Assembly: GCA_033032175.1 (NCBI GenBank)
Contig: CM065321.1
Span: forward strand, 9,446,501 to 9,510,500
Origin: Saturnia japonica
Taxonomy: Eukaryota > Arthropoda > Insecta > Lepidoptera > Saturniidae
Length of the DNA stretch: 64,000 nt
Direction of reading: 5' to 3'
Positions 10,601 to 20,427 of this stretch are shown here, piece by piece (position 1 is the first letter of the stretch; every line of letters begins with the position of its first letter). A program made the position numbers and the translations under genes. The notes below the pieces were generated by a model. It made no database searches, had not been told where the DNA came from, and worked only from the letters and a program-made list of their open reading frames with translations.

Positions 10601-12825
10601 TATCTCCTATTACAATTCAAGCTAAATGTTTGATTCAAAAGCTTTGGATTCTAGGTGTTGGCTGGGATCAAACTCCACCGGATGAAATCGTCAATACTTG
10701 GAGCATATATCGAAATCAAATGCCACTATTGTCGCAACTAAAAATACCTCGTAAACTCATATGTCCAAATGTAAAATCGTGTGAACTAATCGGCTTTTGT
10801 GACAGCTCTGAAAATGCGTTGGGTACAGTGTTCTATATGCGTGTTAATAATTCCGTTGGTAAAATTCACGTATTCCAGGTTTGCTCCAAAGCTCGTGTCG
10901 CACCTCTAAAACGTATTTCGTTACCACGTCTCGAGCTCTGTGCAGCCGTAATGCTTGCAGACTTATATAAATTCCTACGCGATACTTACCTCTCTCGTAT
11001 TAAAATTGACGCTGTCTACTTCTGGTCAGATTCGACAATTGTTCTTTCGTGGTTACGCTCTCATTCTTCACGGTGGTCAACATTCGTCGCTAATCGTGTT
11101 AGCCACATACAAGACATTACACCCATCGAATGCTGGAACCATGTTCCCTCAAGCGAGAATCCTGCTGACATCTGTTCTAGAGGTCAATTCCCCAGAGAAT
11201 TGCTTCACAATACGTTATGGTGGGCGGGACCGTATTGGTTGCATGAAAATCCAGAATCTTGGTCAGTATGTTCAGTTAGCTTATCCCACGAAGATAAAGC
11301 CATTGTTGAGAGTGAAGCTCGTAAACCAATAGTTCTAACATCAAAAAATATCGCTAAAGTTGATCCTAACATTTTTGATAATCTTTTAAACCGCTTCTCG
11401 TCTTTGCAAAAAATTGTTAGGATATTAGCTTACATCTATCGTTTCATTAACAAATGTAGACATTTAAATTTTAATAATTACAAGTTTATCAATAATCTTG
11501 AGCGACACAATGCTTTGATGCAATTAGTAAAACATGTACAAGGTACTACATTTTCAGGAGAAATCATTAACCTAAAGTTAAATAAGCCGTTATCAAAACA
11601 TTTTCGTAAACTTAATCCTTTTATCGATAAACTAGGTGTACTCAGGGTGGGTGGCAGAATTTCTCGTTCGGGCTTAGAATATACACAAAAGCACCCTGCT
11701 CTCTTACCGCCTAACCATCCTTTTACATTTCTAGTAATTGATTTTATACATCACAGTTATTTACATCCGGGAATTAATACTACTCAATATTTGCTTCTAC
11801 AGCAATTCTGGATAGTATCTGCAAAACGCACTATTCGTCATCGTCTCGCTAAATGTATCAAATGCTACCGCGTGAATCCAAAGCCTTTGCAGCCCTTTAT
11901 GGCAGAACTTCCATCGTACCGGGTAAATCAAATAAAACAATTCTGTATCGTTGGCGTTGACTTTGGTGGACCCTTTCGCATTAAACTTGGACCACATCGA
12001 GGTGCTAAGATCGACAAAGCTTATCTTTGTTTATTCGTTTGTCTTGCAACCAAAGCAGTACACCTCGAGGTGGTATCTACTCTTTCGACGGACGGATTTA
12101 TCGCTGCACTTCGGCGCTTTGTAGCACGTCGCGGCCGATGTAACATAATTCATGCTGACTGCGGTACCAACTTTGTAGGAGCTAGAAATCAACTTTCATC
12201 TCTTATGCAACACGCTTCCAATGCAGAAAAGATTGAATTTAAATTTAACCCACCGTCAGCTCCTCATTTTGGTGGTATATGGGAAATACAAATTAAAGCG
12301 GCTAAATCTCATTTACTTCGAGTGGTCGGTGATCAAATCTTAACTTTTGAAGAACTTACGACTTTATTCGTCCAAATTGAAGCTGTTTTAAATTCGCGAC
12401 CTCTATGTTCCATTAGCTCCGATCCAAATGACTTATCAGTTTTAACGCCAGGACATTTTCTTACTTTAGAGCCTTTAACTATTGTTCCTGATGATGATAT
12501 ATCTAATGTTAAACTAAATCGACTTCACCGCTGGCAGTTGATACAATCTTTTCATCAGAGTTTCTGGTCCAGATGGAAACACGAATATCTAAATTCTCTT
12601 ACACAACGCGCTAAATGGACCAAAAATTCTAAACCACTACAAATCGGTTCAATGGTAATTATCAAGGACGATAATCGCACTCCACTGCAATGGCCTCTTG
12701 CCAGAGTTGTGGATCTTCTGCCTGGTACTGATGGCATTCCTCGTATTGCATTAGTTAAAACCACAAACAATCATACGATTCAACGACCGTTAGTTAAGTT
12801 ATGTCCTCTACCGCTAGAAGACTAA
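7618..12825 (+). CDS. BEL/Pao Gag-Pol polyprotein, copy 1
   Basis: Single unbroken frame of 1735 residues encoding the retrotransposon's particle and replication proteins. In order: Gag with DUF1759-like region (about 125-330); three zinc knuckles from C368 (CX2CX3HX4C, CX2CX4HX4C, and a CX2CX4HH variant); protease with active-site DTG at 481-483; reverse transcriptase with YIDD at 885-888; peptidase-A17/RNase H region with acidic residues near D1062 and D1138; integrase zinc-binding domain from H1359, then a DDE core with D1448, D1514 and likely E1556; C-terminal DUF5641-like region to the end. No envelope gene follows. The start is the first ATG, in-frame ahead of all Gag similarity; ATGATG leaves one codon of doubt. 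Against copy 2 I count about 19 residue differences. Several fall at positions conserved in the family: LGLRRDP for LGLRWDP, and IKQFC for IKPFC, so copy 1 may be impaired despite its open frame. Confidence 0.95.
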   Translation: MMPILRKHTTRKMPSLTKAKSTSFEQSHTIQDLASLRRKRTIAIKRIAKALEIGTLAIEDPSHSDLFLSYHQDVKEITSSFENAHVTILDLIDNSDDNENEIQEHFDDMYYRILSIHRKLTKSESTQSHRTSSQNIRLPKIVLPNFGGNIKQWPEYFDTFNALIHNSTSLTDTEKFHYLISSLSGDALLVVKAYPMTHEHYHDAYNSLIARYKCKRTLAFSCWRDILNIDFKNINAREFQKSLDLFEENLSILKTIYLPVANWYFVLVYHILSKLDKDIRRSFEEKYSDIELPSYDQLKSFLRSKCEAMLRDTHFSESNEVIKYPPKHRHVSNQYKHVATSQALVVASEKYDKKSVVDNKIDSFSGKCPYCNQGHAITSCQEFLNKSLDDRQLIAKQKNWCFNCLKSSHQLKNCHSIFSCRKCKHKHHTLLHRDNSNNEPKHIGSTLVSRSQPNITVLLATAIVQILDASGNMQSFRALFDTGSQSSFITESAIQKLNLKSVKTIANVSGLGDAAAPIIGDVVCSVGTDGRVLYKLNMHVISKICGDQPIAQLNTSGWSHIKSLSLADPGFDIPGPIDLLFAADVFAESILNQHIKGGSNQPTAFNSIFGWILLGKTCISSSTLLHTLPDIDNELNALVQRFWELDSVPSSSILTPDELLCEQKFKSDHTRDESGRYMVRIPFKTGSEPTFDGSRDVALRRFHAIERRLSRDPDLHSQYADFMSDYIESGHMSLVPVNEMGRGKYYIPHHCVLRPESKTTRLRVVFDGSAKDLNSRSLNDTQFIGPKLQPNILSILLRFREHNVVFMADARQMYRQILIAPDHRDYQRIFWRSSSSEILREYRLNTVTYGLSSSPYLACRTLRQLAEDEGDNYRLAKEIVLSDVYIDDVITGFSSLELAQDAKSQVVALFDLGGFKLRKWVSNNPQLLSNLPSEDCLTGSVSLDNTETQTLKVLGLRRDPTVDAFLFEIKPSNRVCTKRSILSEIARIFDPLGFLSPITIQAKCLIQKLWILGVGWDQTPPDEIVNTWSIYRNQMPLLSQLKIPRKLICPNVKSCELIGFCDSSENALGTVFYMRVNNSVGKIHVFQVCSKARVAPLKRISLPRLELCAAVMLADLYKFLRDTYLSRIKIDAVYFWSDSTIVLSWLRSHSSRWSTFVANRVSHIQDITPIECWNHVPSSENPADICSRGQFPRELLHNTLWWAGPYWLHENPESWSVCSVSLSHEDKAIVESEARKPIVLTSKNIAKVDPNIFDNLLNRFSSLQKIVRILAYIYRFINKCRHLNFNNYKFINNLERHNALMQLVKHVQGTTFSGEIINLKLNKPLSKHFRKLNPFIDKLGVLRVGGRISRSGLEYTQKHPALLPPNHPFTFLVIDFIHHSYLHPGINTTQYLLLQQFWIVSAKRTIRHRLAKCIKCYRVNPKPLQPFMAELPSYRVNQIKQFCIVGVDFGGPFRIKLGPHRGAKIDKAYLCLFVCLATKAVHLEVVSTLSTDGFIAALRRFVARRGRCNIIHADCGTNFVGARNQLSSLMQHASNAEKIEFKFNPPSAPHFGGIWEIQIKAAKSHLLRVVGDQILTFEELTTLFVQIEAVLNSRPLCSISSDPNDLSVLTPGHFLTLEPLTIVPDDDISNVKLNRLHRWQLIQSFHQSFWSRWKHEYLNSLTQRAKWTKNSKPLQIGSMVIIKDDNRTPLQWPLARVVDLLPGTDGIPRIALVKTTNNHTIQRPLVKLCPLPLED

Positions 12826-13007
12826 CTTAAATCGCTTAAATTCATTATATCTATGTATTTATATGTATCTATATTTTATATATTATTTTATCGTATATCT
12901 ATTCTAATATATCGTAGTGTTTTTACCGTTCTTATCGTATCTACCGATCCTTGTTCCCCAATTGATCATTTGACCAGAAAATACCATAGGCATTTTGGTG
13001 GGCGGGA
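12826..13007 (+). promoter_or_regulatory. 3' untranslated region with polypurine tract, copy 1
   Basis: After the stop codon, 182 bases lead to the 3' LTR. The last eleven, GGTGGGCGGGA (12997-13007), are G/A-rich apart from one T and one C and sit directly against the LTR, where plus-strand DNA synthesis is primed in LTR elements. Confidence 0.8.
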
Positions 13008-13336
13008 TGTTTCGTACTCATATAAAACCTTATTATCAATACTCGATGGGACTGGCAAACGCAGCTGACAGCTGTCATGCTTTATGTACTCGTCGAATTT
13101 TGGAGCTCTTATCGCGAGGCACGCAACAAGAATCGCTGTGCAAAACCGAATCTGAATTCGTATGGTGACCTGAATCGTGTCGGTGGATATCATCGCAAGT
13201 GTTGGAGCAGTCCAAGGTACGTGAGAGCATTGTATTTGTTCCAGCGCTATCGAGTTTTTGAACATCGTTTTTTACCGTATCGAAATTACCCAGTGTAGCT
13301 AAGCCACCGCTATTTCGGTTCGGTGCGGATGCTACA
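13008..13336 (+). repeat. BEL/Pao copy 1, 3' LTR
   Basis: 329 bp, reading identical to the 5' LTR of the same element. It is followed by ATAGT (13337-13341), the right target duplication. Confidence 0.95.
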
Positions 13337-13661
13337 ATAGTAAAACTAGCCAAACTAGAATTAATTAATATGACCGACCACTCCAGTTTCATTACATAAT
13401 AAATAAATGTAATTCTGATACAAGAATATAAACGTATAAAACATAAATTATCTTTTGCACTCACTTTCTTGGTCACGAACGTCCAAGCGGACGCGACGCG
13501 ACATCAAATAAAGTTTTTCCGCGTCAAAGCCTACTGAGGGAAAACTTAATTTCAGTTAAAAGCTTCGTATCTTTCCTATTTCCACCAAGTTATACTGTAT
13601 TACGAGTGTTTACGTACAACATCTTATAATGTTTACTGTTTCTTCTTAAATTTATTTAACA

Positions 13662-14054
13662 CTAGCATCAGCTATTTTACCAACCCGCGACTTTACGTAT
13701 TATTGGATATACATAAACTGATCTCGGAACATGACAAAGCAAAAGAAAATCATAGATGCGTTTATCATTATGTGTATTGTGGTCGCAATCCCTACCACCC
13801 CGCTATATTACTGCATATGCACAAGCTGATTTCAAACACGACAAAGCAAAAAAAAATCATAGTTGGGTATTATATTTTTAGGATAACAGTGGGTTAAGTT
13901 ATGATTTTACCAAGATAACAAGTACCCTATGTTTTATTCCAGGTCATACAGTATCTGTGTGACAAATTTCATCTAAATCCGTTAAGCCGTTTTTGCGTGA
14001 TTGAGTAACAAACATCCATACATACACAGTTTCACATTTATTATATTAGTAGGA
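13662..14054 (-). mobile_element. Helitron-like element with both ends
   Basis: Read on the minus strand it starts TCCTACTAATATAATAAATG (5' end at 14054) and ends CTAG at 13662, with A and T outside as Helitrons require. The interior has the lepidopteran motif 'gtttgttactcaatcacgca' and 'acggatttagatgaaattt'. At 393 bp it is non-coding and non-autonomous. A second Helitron-like 3' end abuts it on the right. Confidence 0.6.
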
Positions 14055-14055
14055 T

Positions 14056-14230
14056 TTAGCTGTGCCTCAAAGTTTCGCCCACGGTCAGGTGTTAAATTTA
14101 TTCGACCAACTCTACACCGGGTCGCCGCTAACGCACCTGTGCAGTTTGTCGTTGCTTTCACTTCCCGTACTTGTCCATAGCTTTCCAAATTGCTTGATGT
14201 TCATGGTTACTGCTTTGCTCCTTAAAGTCG
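14056..14230 (-). mobile_element. Helitron-like 3' fragment
   Basis: On the minus strand it contains 'acgggaagtgaaagcaacga', 'ggtgcgttagcgg' and ends 'gaggcacagctaa', a decayed CTAG end. The same block is found near 16880-16986 and 57970-58091. Only the 3' part is present. Confidence 0.5.
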
Positions 14231-14281
14231 TTTTAAGTAATTATAGGAAACCTAAAACAATCAAATAATAATCACACATAC

Positions 14282-14640
14282 GCACACGTATAATAAATAA
14301 TACACACACACACACGCACTCCCATAACTTATTAAACATCTTTTTAAATACATTCATAAACACATATCGTTAGCGTTAAATATAATTATAAATTGTAATT
14401 TATGTTACTATCTCTTAATTGGCACTTCAAACTTTATTAAAATTATTTTATAATTTCTAAAATGTGCTGTGAATTTTGTAGGTATATCTTAAATAAATAA
14501 ATATGACATTTCTCAGTAAATAAATAGACCATGAAATGCTAAAATAAGTTTTATAATCTGGTTGATACTTCCAGAGATTAACGCGTTCAAACAAACAAAC
14601 AAACAAACGAACAATCTCTTGAGGTTTATAATATTAATTA
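14282..14640. repeat. (CA)n tract and Helitron-like terminal fragment
   Basis: A CA-rich microsatellite lies at about 14308-14320. At 14545-14640 a minus-strand fragment shows 'ccagagattaacgcgttcaa', five CAAA units and 'gaggtttataatattaatta', which match the 5' end of the Helitron-like family seen at 16010, 36695 and 51700. Confidence 0.5.
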
Positions 14641-15235
14641 AGTTATATATTATTATTTAGAAATGTAATATTGTTGTAAATAGTACGAAATTTTAACAAT
14701 CAACAAACAAGTAAAGAAACGTATTAAACAATTTCTGTTTCTAATTGCAAACTCGATTCACAGATACGTAAATACATTTCATCAGTAGAGAATACCTAAT
14801 TAATCATGAAACGTATTGATTACACGTAGGTAGCTAATTACGTGGAAATGTATGGACATCTACTAATTACGTCGTTTAGACAAAAGAATATTGAGATAAA
14901 TCTTAAGTGATAACTATTATTTATTAAAAGCCTTACTTAAACAATGGTGATATTTACCTGTTTAACCATTTTGTTTTTAATTTTTTTATCACAATTAACT
15001 ATCGTTAACGCTAAGCAATGTTGTCAAAATGCAACATTGCAATAGTCCATCTATATTTAAACAATATTAGGTAAGTATATCAAATTACATAGTACATATT
15101 TATTATAGTAGAAATAAATAAGTACAAACATTTTATATACCTACTATATAGATTATAGTCAAGCACCTACTCATACCGAAGTGTCAACCAGAATCGAATT
15201 CGATGTTAACCGACGATGCGTAAGAAAATGTAACA
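14641..15235. other. AT-rich DNA, no gene recognised
   Basis: Low-complexity AT-rich sequence with many short A/T runs. No coding, RNA or repeat signature was recognised. Confidence 0.5.
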
Positions 15236-15600
15236 TGTTAAGCCTAAAGGGGCTGGCTCTAAAGTCCAGCTGTCGTAATAAATCGATAGACGCTTGGCGA
15301 AAAAATTTCAACTTGAAAAACTTATTATCTTTAGGAATATCTGTGTAATAGGTAGGAATTATTTTAAAATAAAAAACAATTTATTACAAAAGATTATTAC
15401 AATTTCATGTTCCAGTTGCCGGAGTTTCCAGTTGAAAATGCTTGTCTGGATAGCTACCGTCATCAAGTTGAAAATCTGACGCCAAGCACAGGTTTTTTCA
15501 GGTGTTTAGGTGTTCCCCCACTAGACCAGCCTTTCATCATATTGGGCCACATTGTCACTTAACATCGGTTGAGAGGCAGAATAAAACAACATAATAATAT
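15236..15600. repeat. SINE family A fragments
   Basis: 15236-15290 carries 'atgttaagcct' and 'ggctggctcta.agt.cagctg' inverted relative to the 4376 copy. 15425-15590 carries 'ggatagctaccgtcatcaag', 'gaaaatctgacgccaagcac' and 'gggccacattgtcacttaac' in the direct orientation. These are two separate decayed pieces. Confidence 0.45.
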
Positions 15601-16004
15601 GGTTCGTGTATATTAATATATTTTATAAAACTTATATTTATAAAAAGACATCAAGAAGCGGTATGAAATATGCAAGAAACTCTGCAAGTACTTCCTTAAA
15701 CATATGAAAAGACTGTGATACTTTCTAATGTTATGACTTTCTTGTTTTAAAGATCTGAACTAGGTCTGCTCTCTAACTCTTTAGTGTGCTTATCGACTTC
15801 TGACTTTTAACATTATCTACATGATTAGTTTTCATATTATAAGTGTACCCACCGAGATATACACTCAGGCCAACTAGTTTAGATTCTTGGCAACATTTTT
15901 ATACACTTTGCAAATGTTGATAATTTATTGAAGTTCACCTGCTGTTGGTTACAATTGAATTGTGTTGTGTGAATTTATAATAAAGCACATCTATTCGATA
16001 TATT

Positions 16005-16986
16005 ACTATATACTACATATTACTATTAGCGGAAAAGTATTTTTGTTTGTTTGTTTAAACACGCTAATCTCTGGAACTACCGGTTGGATTAGAAAAAACA
16101 TTTTGTATATGATATCCATATTCATGTCAAATAGTATAGGCTATTTAACATTAGGCTACACCTCTCAAGTAGCCTTAAATATTGATATTTGTTAAGTAAG
16201 TCGGAAGTCAAAGCGATCTTGAATTGCTTTATCCGCGTGCTCTGGCGTAACGGTTACATATCACTGATACGTAAACACAATGCTCTAAAAAATATTGGTC
16301 CATAGATTATCCAAAAAAAACCGTGATAGCATATGCCTACTTCTTATACATAAATCACAATACGCTATTGTGAGACAACATTAGGTTGAAGATTAAAAAG
16401 TGATTTATGAGCATGATTTTTAGGCATGGTAAGGATAGGTATAGGTTATAGGGATATAAGGTACGGTAAGGATTAATAAATGCTTACGAAAAAAAGTTAC
16501 ATCATCATAAAGACAATTTTGTGAAGTTAAACTATACCCTATAATGCATGTTATTTGGACCCATAATTTAGGAGATAATGGAAAATTAAAATAATTGAAA
16601 ACACTCAGCTCGGGGCTGTGACTTACTGTAGCATTAGTGGCGTGAATGAGCCCTGTGACTCATATAACCTTGGACCGCTGAAGAGAACCATGCTAAAAAT
16701 ATTTTGTATTTTATAAGCTATTTAATGAGGAAAGGTATTGGCTATTTTTTGAGGAAGGGTTATACACTATTTATTGAGGAAGGGTATAGACTATTCAACT
16801 TCACGCTAAGACTCTTAAGAAGCAGATCAGTAATCATGAAATTCAAACATTCTGGAAAACTGTGGCAACTGTACGGGAAGTGAGAACAATTATTATTACC
16901 TACGTGTATAATAGACAAAACGGGTACGTTTTTGGTGCGTTGTTTGTCGGATAAAAAACACAGGTAAATCCGTGGGGCACAGCTAG
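16005..16986 (+). mobile_element. Helitron-like element, about 1 kb
   Basis: The 5' part has 'gcggaaaagt', three TTTG units, 'aaacacgctaatctctggaa' and 'actaccggttggatt'. The 3' part has 'tattgaggaagggtatagac', 'cgggaagtga' and ends 'gtggggcacagctag' at 16986 followed by T. This layout recurs through the window and is typical of an abundant lepidopteran Helitron-like family by recall. No Rep or helicase frame. The exact 5' end is uncertain. Confidence 0.5.
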
Positions 16987-17149
16987 TTTACATATAAAAT
17001 CATTTATAGTACCTAGTATTTTTAATTTATTGGGTAATATATACAAATATTATTAAGAGGAAAGATTTGCTTGTTGTTTGTAGTTTTTTTTTGTTTTTTA
17101 ATGTATAAAATCAAAAATTACTGAAAAGTATCAGCGAGTAACATAGATT

Positions 17150-17289
17150 TAATTATAATTTGATAAATTAATTTATTCCTCATAAAAATGTCGATAGTTT
17201 CACACAAAGTATAAAAATTGCCTACACAGGTGCGTTGGCGATATTTGTCCTATAAAATTAACATGGGTGAAACCGTGAGATACAGCTAG
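17150..17289 (+). mobile_element. Helitron-like 3' end fragment
   Basis: Ends 'gtgagatacagctag' at 17289 followed by T, with 'ggtgcgttggcga' upstream as in other copies here. The 5' limit cannot be placed. Confidence 0.4.
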
Positions 17290-19685
17290 TCATAAAATAT
17301 GTTCGTAACCAATAGTACAATTTGTAAATCAGTACCGTCTACCTACTATAATTTAGAAACGACATACATAAACCATCTTCTTAAATGTGCAAAATATCTA
17401 AATAGTCCTCTTTATAATGATTAATCTTCTTTTACTGATACATACGATATATGATTATAATATTTATATATAAAAGAATATAATTTGCTTTAAGCTACGC
17501 TAAAATTTTTGTAACGAAGTAGAAGCGGGATGGAAGCTAAAATGACAAAAGTGTACGACCCGACCGACAAAAAAAAAACATACAATTAGAGGATTTTCAA
17601 AACTATGACGGTTGTGTATGAAGAGTTTCGTAATGTTATGTCTCTCGATTGTACCCTTCCTAGCCTAGTCAGCTGCCTATGCTGCTGACACACCATCCTC
17701 GTTCTCTTTCTTTTCATCTCTCGGCCCATTACCCAGTTAGTCATCTCCCATCATTGAAACCGCGCACTCGCGACATAAGATTACTTTAAAAGTTTGATTA
17801 TTTCTAATACATTTTCTTTCTAGTTAAGTGATTTACTTTTTTTTTTAAAACCAAATCGTGAACCCGATTATAACAGTATGCACTGTTGTAGTACAGTTAA
17901 GAGTGGTCGATGATCCGAGTCACTCTGATTTGGGATTATGTATTATATATAGTTTTTGTTTATTAATGAATGTACTGATTAAGTATATACTTTTTATATT
18001 TTAATAGTAATAATTAATAATAAAATATTTATTTTCATACCTTACCATAGTTACTTATTTTCATAGTTACCAAAAAGCATCATTCTTATGTTCACATGCA
18101 AACTAAACCTAGTAAATAAAAATATTGATTTGAATTAGAAAGCTTATAATTTATTGTTTAAGTCACTTTTTTTCTTACTTGATATATCCTTGACGAACCA
18201 GGTTTGGTTTATTCAAAGAATTGGCAATTTTTTATGAAGCGAAAACAAAGTCCAATAAAAAGAAACGATGCGTGTATTGAAAAAAGTAAAGATCAAGGTA
18301 AACTTAAGTTATAAATTAAGGTTGAAGTCGAGATACATCTCCAAAGCTCCCTAGAATTGGATAAGTTGTTTCGAGAGTTTTTAAATTATCCAGATGGAAT
18401 TTATTGAGGGATAAATTCGTTTCTCGGTTAATTCACTGTATTTCATCTTTCGGTAACTGTGGAAAGCGATTTAATTCACAATCAGCTTTGAAGGTGCGTA
18501 TTGAGGTTTATTTTAAGGAATTTAATAAATTATATGAATTTATAAAAGCAGTAAATTACTAAAAGCCTTTAACAATAAAGTTCTATTGAAATATTAATAC
18601 GTTTGTTATAGTTTCACTTTTCGGCAAATAAGTGCTATAGATTCTTAGAATTTTGCTATTCTTTTTAAGAAAATAATTTTATAGTCGACGGCTATTTCTT
18701 AATTCGCTAATCTCGTAATCGAAATTTGATCTATATTGTTAAGTATAAACAATATCTTTGATTGACAAGTTATCAGAATAGAGCTGAACTACTAAATCTA
18801 CAAATATGTAATTTGGATAATAAGAACAAAATCCTTTTATGATAAAGGGTTGGACGTATTGTCGGACAAAGGAGGACATGTTGCAAAACAAATTTTAACG
18901 AGATGAAAGGACGAATGAAAGCTTCTATGAAAATCCTTTTATATTTACAATTGGAAATATAAAATTTTGTGTTAGTCGATTACAAAAATATAAATGCACA
19001 TTTTGCCGTGTTTCAAAGTTAATCCTTATAAGGATATATAAAGGTAAATAGTAATTTTACACTGTCAGTTTAGATTATGTACATTAACTAGAGTACAAAT
19101 GGGTTTACCTACACATTAAAATTATAGAGATACAGCGAAGAGTGTGTAAGTGGAAGAATTAAATAATTAATGTAGTTAGTTAGGTATTTGATTATAGTTC
19201 TTGTGGTAGTTTTGTTGTTTTTACTTTTTATTTTCTCTCAAGTAAATAGTAATGGAATACTATTTATTGTTATTTCAGTGATTTACCAGAGGAGAACTAT
19301 AATTCTATAAACACCTTTAAAAAATCAAGATCAAACGTACTTTTAATTCTAAGAAGGTACATAACAACGTTAAAACACTATCACTAACAATTATAATTTA
19401 TAGAAACAAAGTTCATAGATTACAAGATATTCCACTGTTTGCGACTGTTTGAAGATCTAGAAAGTTTCGACATGAAAAATATGAAAAAGTAAGTTATGTT
19501 CAACCTCAAATTTACAACACAAAAATGTACACGTTAATTGATCTAAAGTCGACATCAGCGACTCAACAGATCTACAGTTTTTTTTCTTACATAACATAAA
19601 ATATTTCAAATTTTTAATTCACATTGAGTTACAAGCGGCTTACCCGATAAGAGAAAGAAAATGTTTTGTGTCCTGAACAAGTAAA
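17290..19685. other. AT-rich DNA, no gene recognised
   Basis: No coding, RNA or repeat signature recognised. The GC-richer stretch 17640-17770 has no frame or motif that I can assign. Confidence 0.5.
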
Positions 19686-19689
19686 ATAT

Positions 19690-19865
19690 AAAACTGGTTC
19701 TCCGGAAACTGGCGTGCGACCAAAACTCTCGTTTTGTAACGATTTTGACGTACGTACTCGTAGTGAGGAGAATTAAACCGCACAGGAAAAATCCGGAACG
19801 AGCCGGAACCACAAGTTTGTGCGCTGGAATAAAATCTTTGTGTTTGTTCCCAAGCTGTAATCAAA
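19690..19865 (+). repeat. Unclassified dispersed repeat, copy 1 of 2
   Basis: About 160 bases align by eye with the reverse complement of 50450-50610. Shared blocks include 'tggcgt', 'gaccaaaa', 'tcgttttg.aac', 'aattaaacc..acaggaaaaa' and 'gccggaac...agtttgtgc'. No terminal structure or coding potential. The nature of this family is unknown to me. Confidence 0.45.
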
Positions 19866-20160
19866 AATGTGTTTCAATATTGTTACGAAACTGTTTGGCA
19901 TGTGCGCGTTATGTGTCATACTCGAATTGTACAGTTTTAAAATGTTATTGTTATATTTATAGTTACAAGATATTTTTATACGTTACGATAATCATAATTC
20001 TTATTAATGCGTATAATTATATAAATCATATACGAGGAAACAGATTTTAGATTTATTTTAAGCTATTAAAAATTTACCAAAAGTAATACAATCAACACAT
20101 CTAAATTAGAGTATTACTATTGTTTATTTGTTATTGATACAAGTTGTTATTAATCTATAA

Positions 20161-20413
20161 CTGCCTCGTTAGCCTAGTGATCGTAAGCGCGACTGCTATT
20201 AGCGAGGTCCTGGGTTCGAATCCCAGGTCGAGCAAAGTTTTATTGGGGTTTTCCTATGAAATTTTCAGTAGCAGCTCGGAGTTTGGTTTGTGGCCTGATT
20301 AATGGCAATAGGCTCGCCCTTTATTACATGGGACCTAAAAACATACTCGGCGAACTGTGGGTGTACATTGTACACCTCTGCCTAACCCTTCGGGGAATAC
20401 GGGCGTGATGGTA
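20161..20413 (+). mobile_element. tRNA-derived SINE with 14-bp target duplication
   Basis: The head has an A-box-like 'tagcctagtgatcg' and B box 'gggttcgaatccc' (about 20212-20224), so it carries an internal polymerase III promoter. The body follows and the 3' end reads 'ggaatacgggcgtgatggta'. The 14 bases TGTTATTAATCTAT stand at 20145-20158 and again at 20414-20427, a clear target-primed insertion footprint. The acceptor stem pairs poorly, so this is a SINE and not a tRNA gene. The LINE that mobilises it is not identified. Confidence 0.85.
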
Positions 20414-20427
20414 TGTTATTAATCTAT

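Larger units (their letters stand above)
6800..13336 (+). mobile_element. Full-length BEL/Pao LTR retrotransposon, copy 1
   Basis: Complete 6537-bp element: 329-bp LTRs (TG...CA) that read identical to each other, primer-binding site, one Gag-Pol frame, polypurine tract, and a 5-bp target duplication ATAGT at 6795-6799 and 13337-13341. Identical LTRs mean a recent insertion, because both LTRs come from one template. It is not a duplicate of copy 2 (39181-45717): the target duplications differ, and at least four LTR positions separate the copies while being shared by both LTRs of each. Confidence 0.96.

Noticed and set aside
12826..13007. An envelope gene after BEL Gag-Pol
   Set aside because: Only 182 bases separate the stop codon from the 3' LTR, too little for an envelope protein.
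20161..20235. A tRNA gene
   Set aside because: A and B boxes are good but the acceptor stem pairs poorly, and the sequence continues into a SINE body bounded by a 14-bp target duplication.
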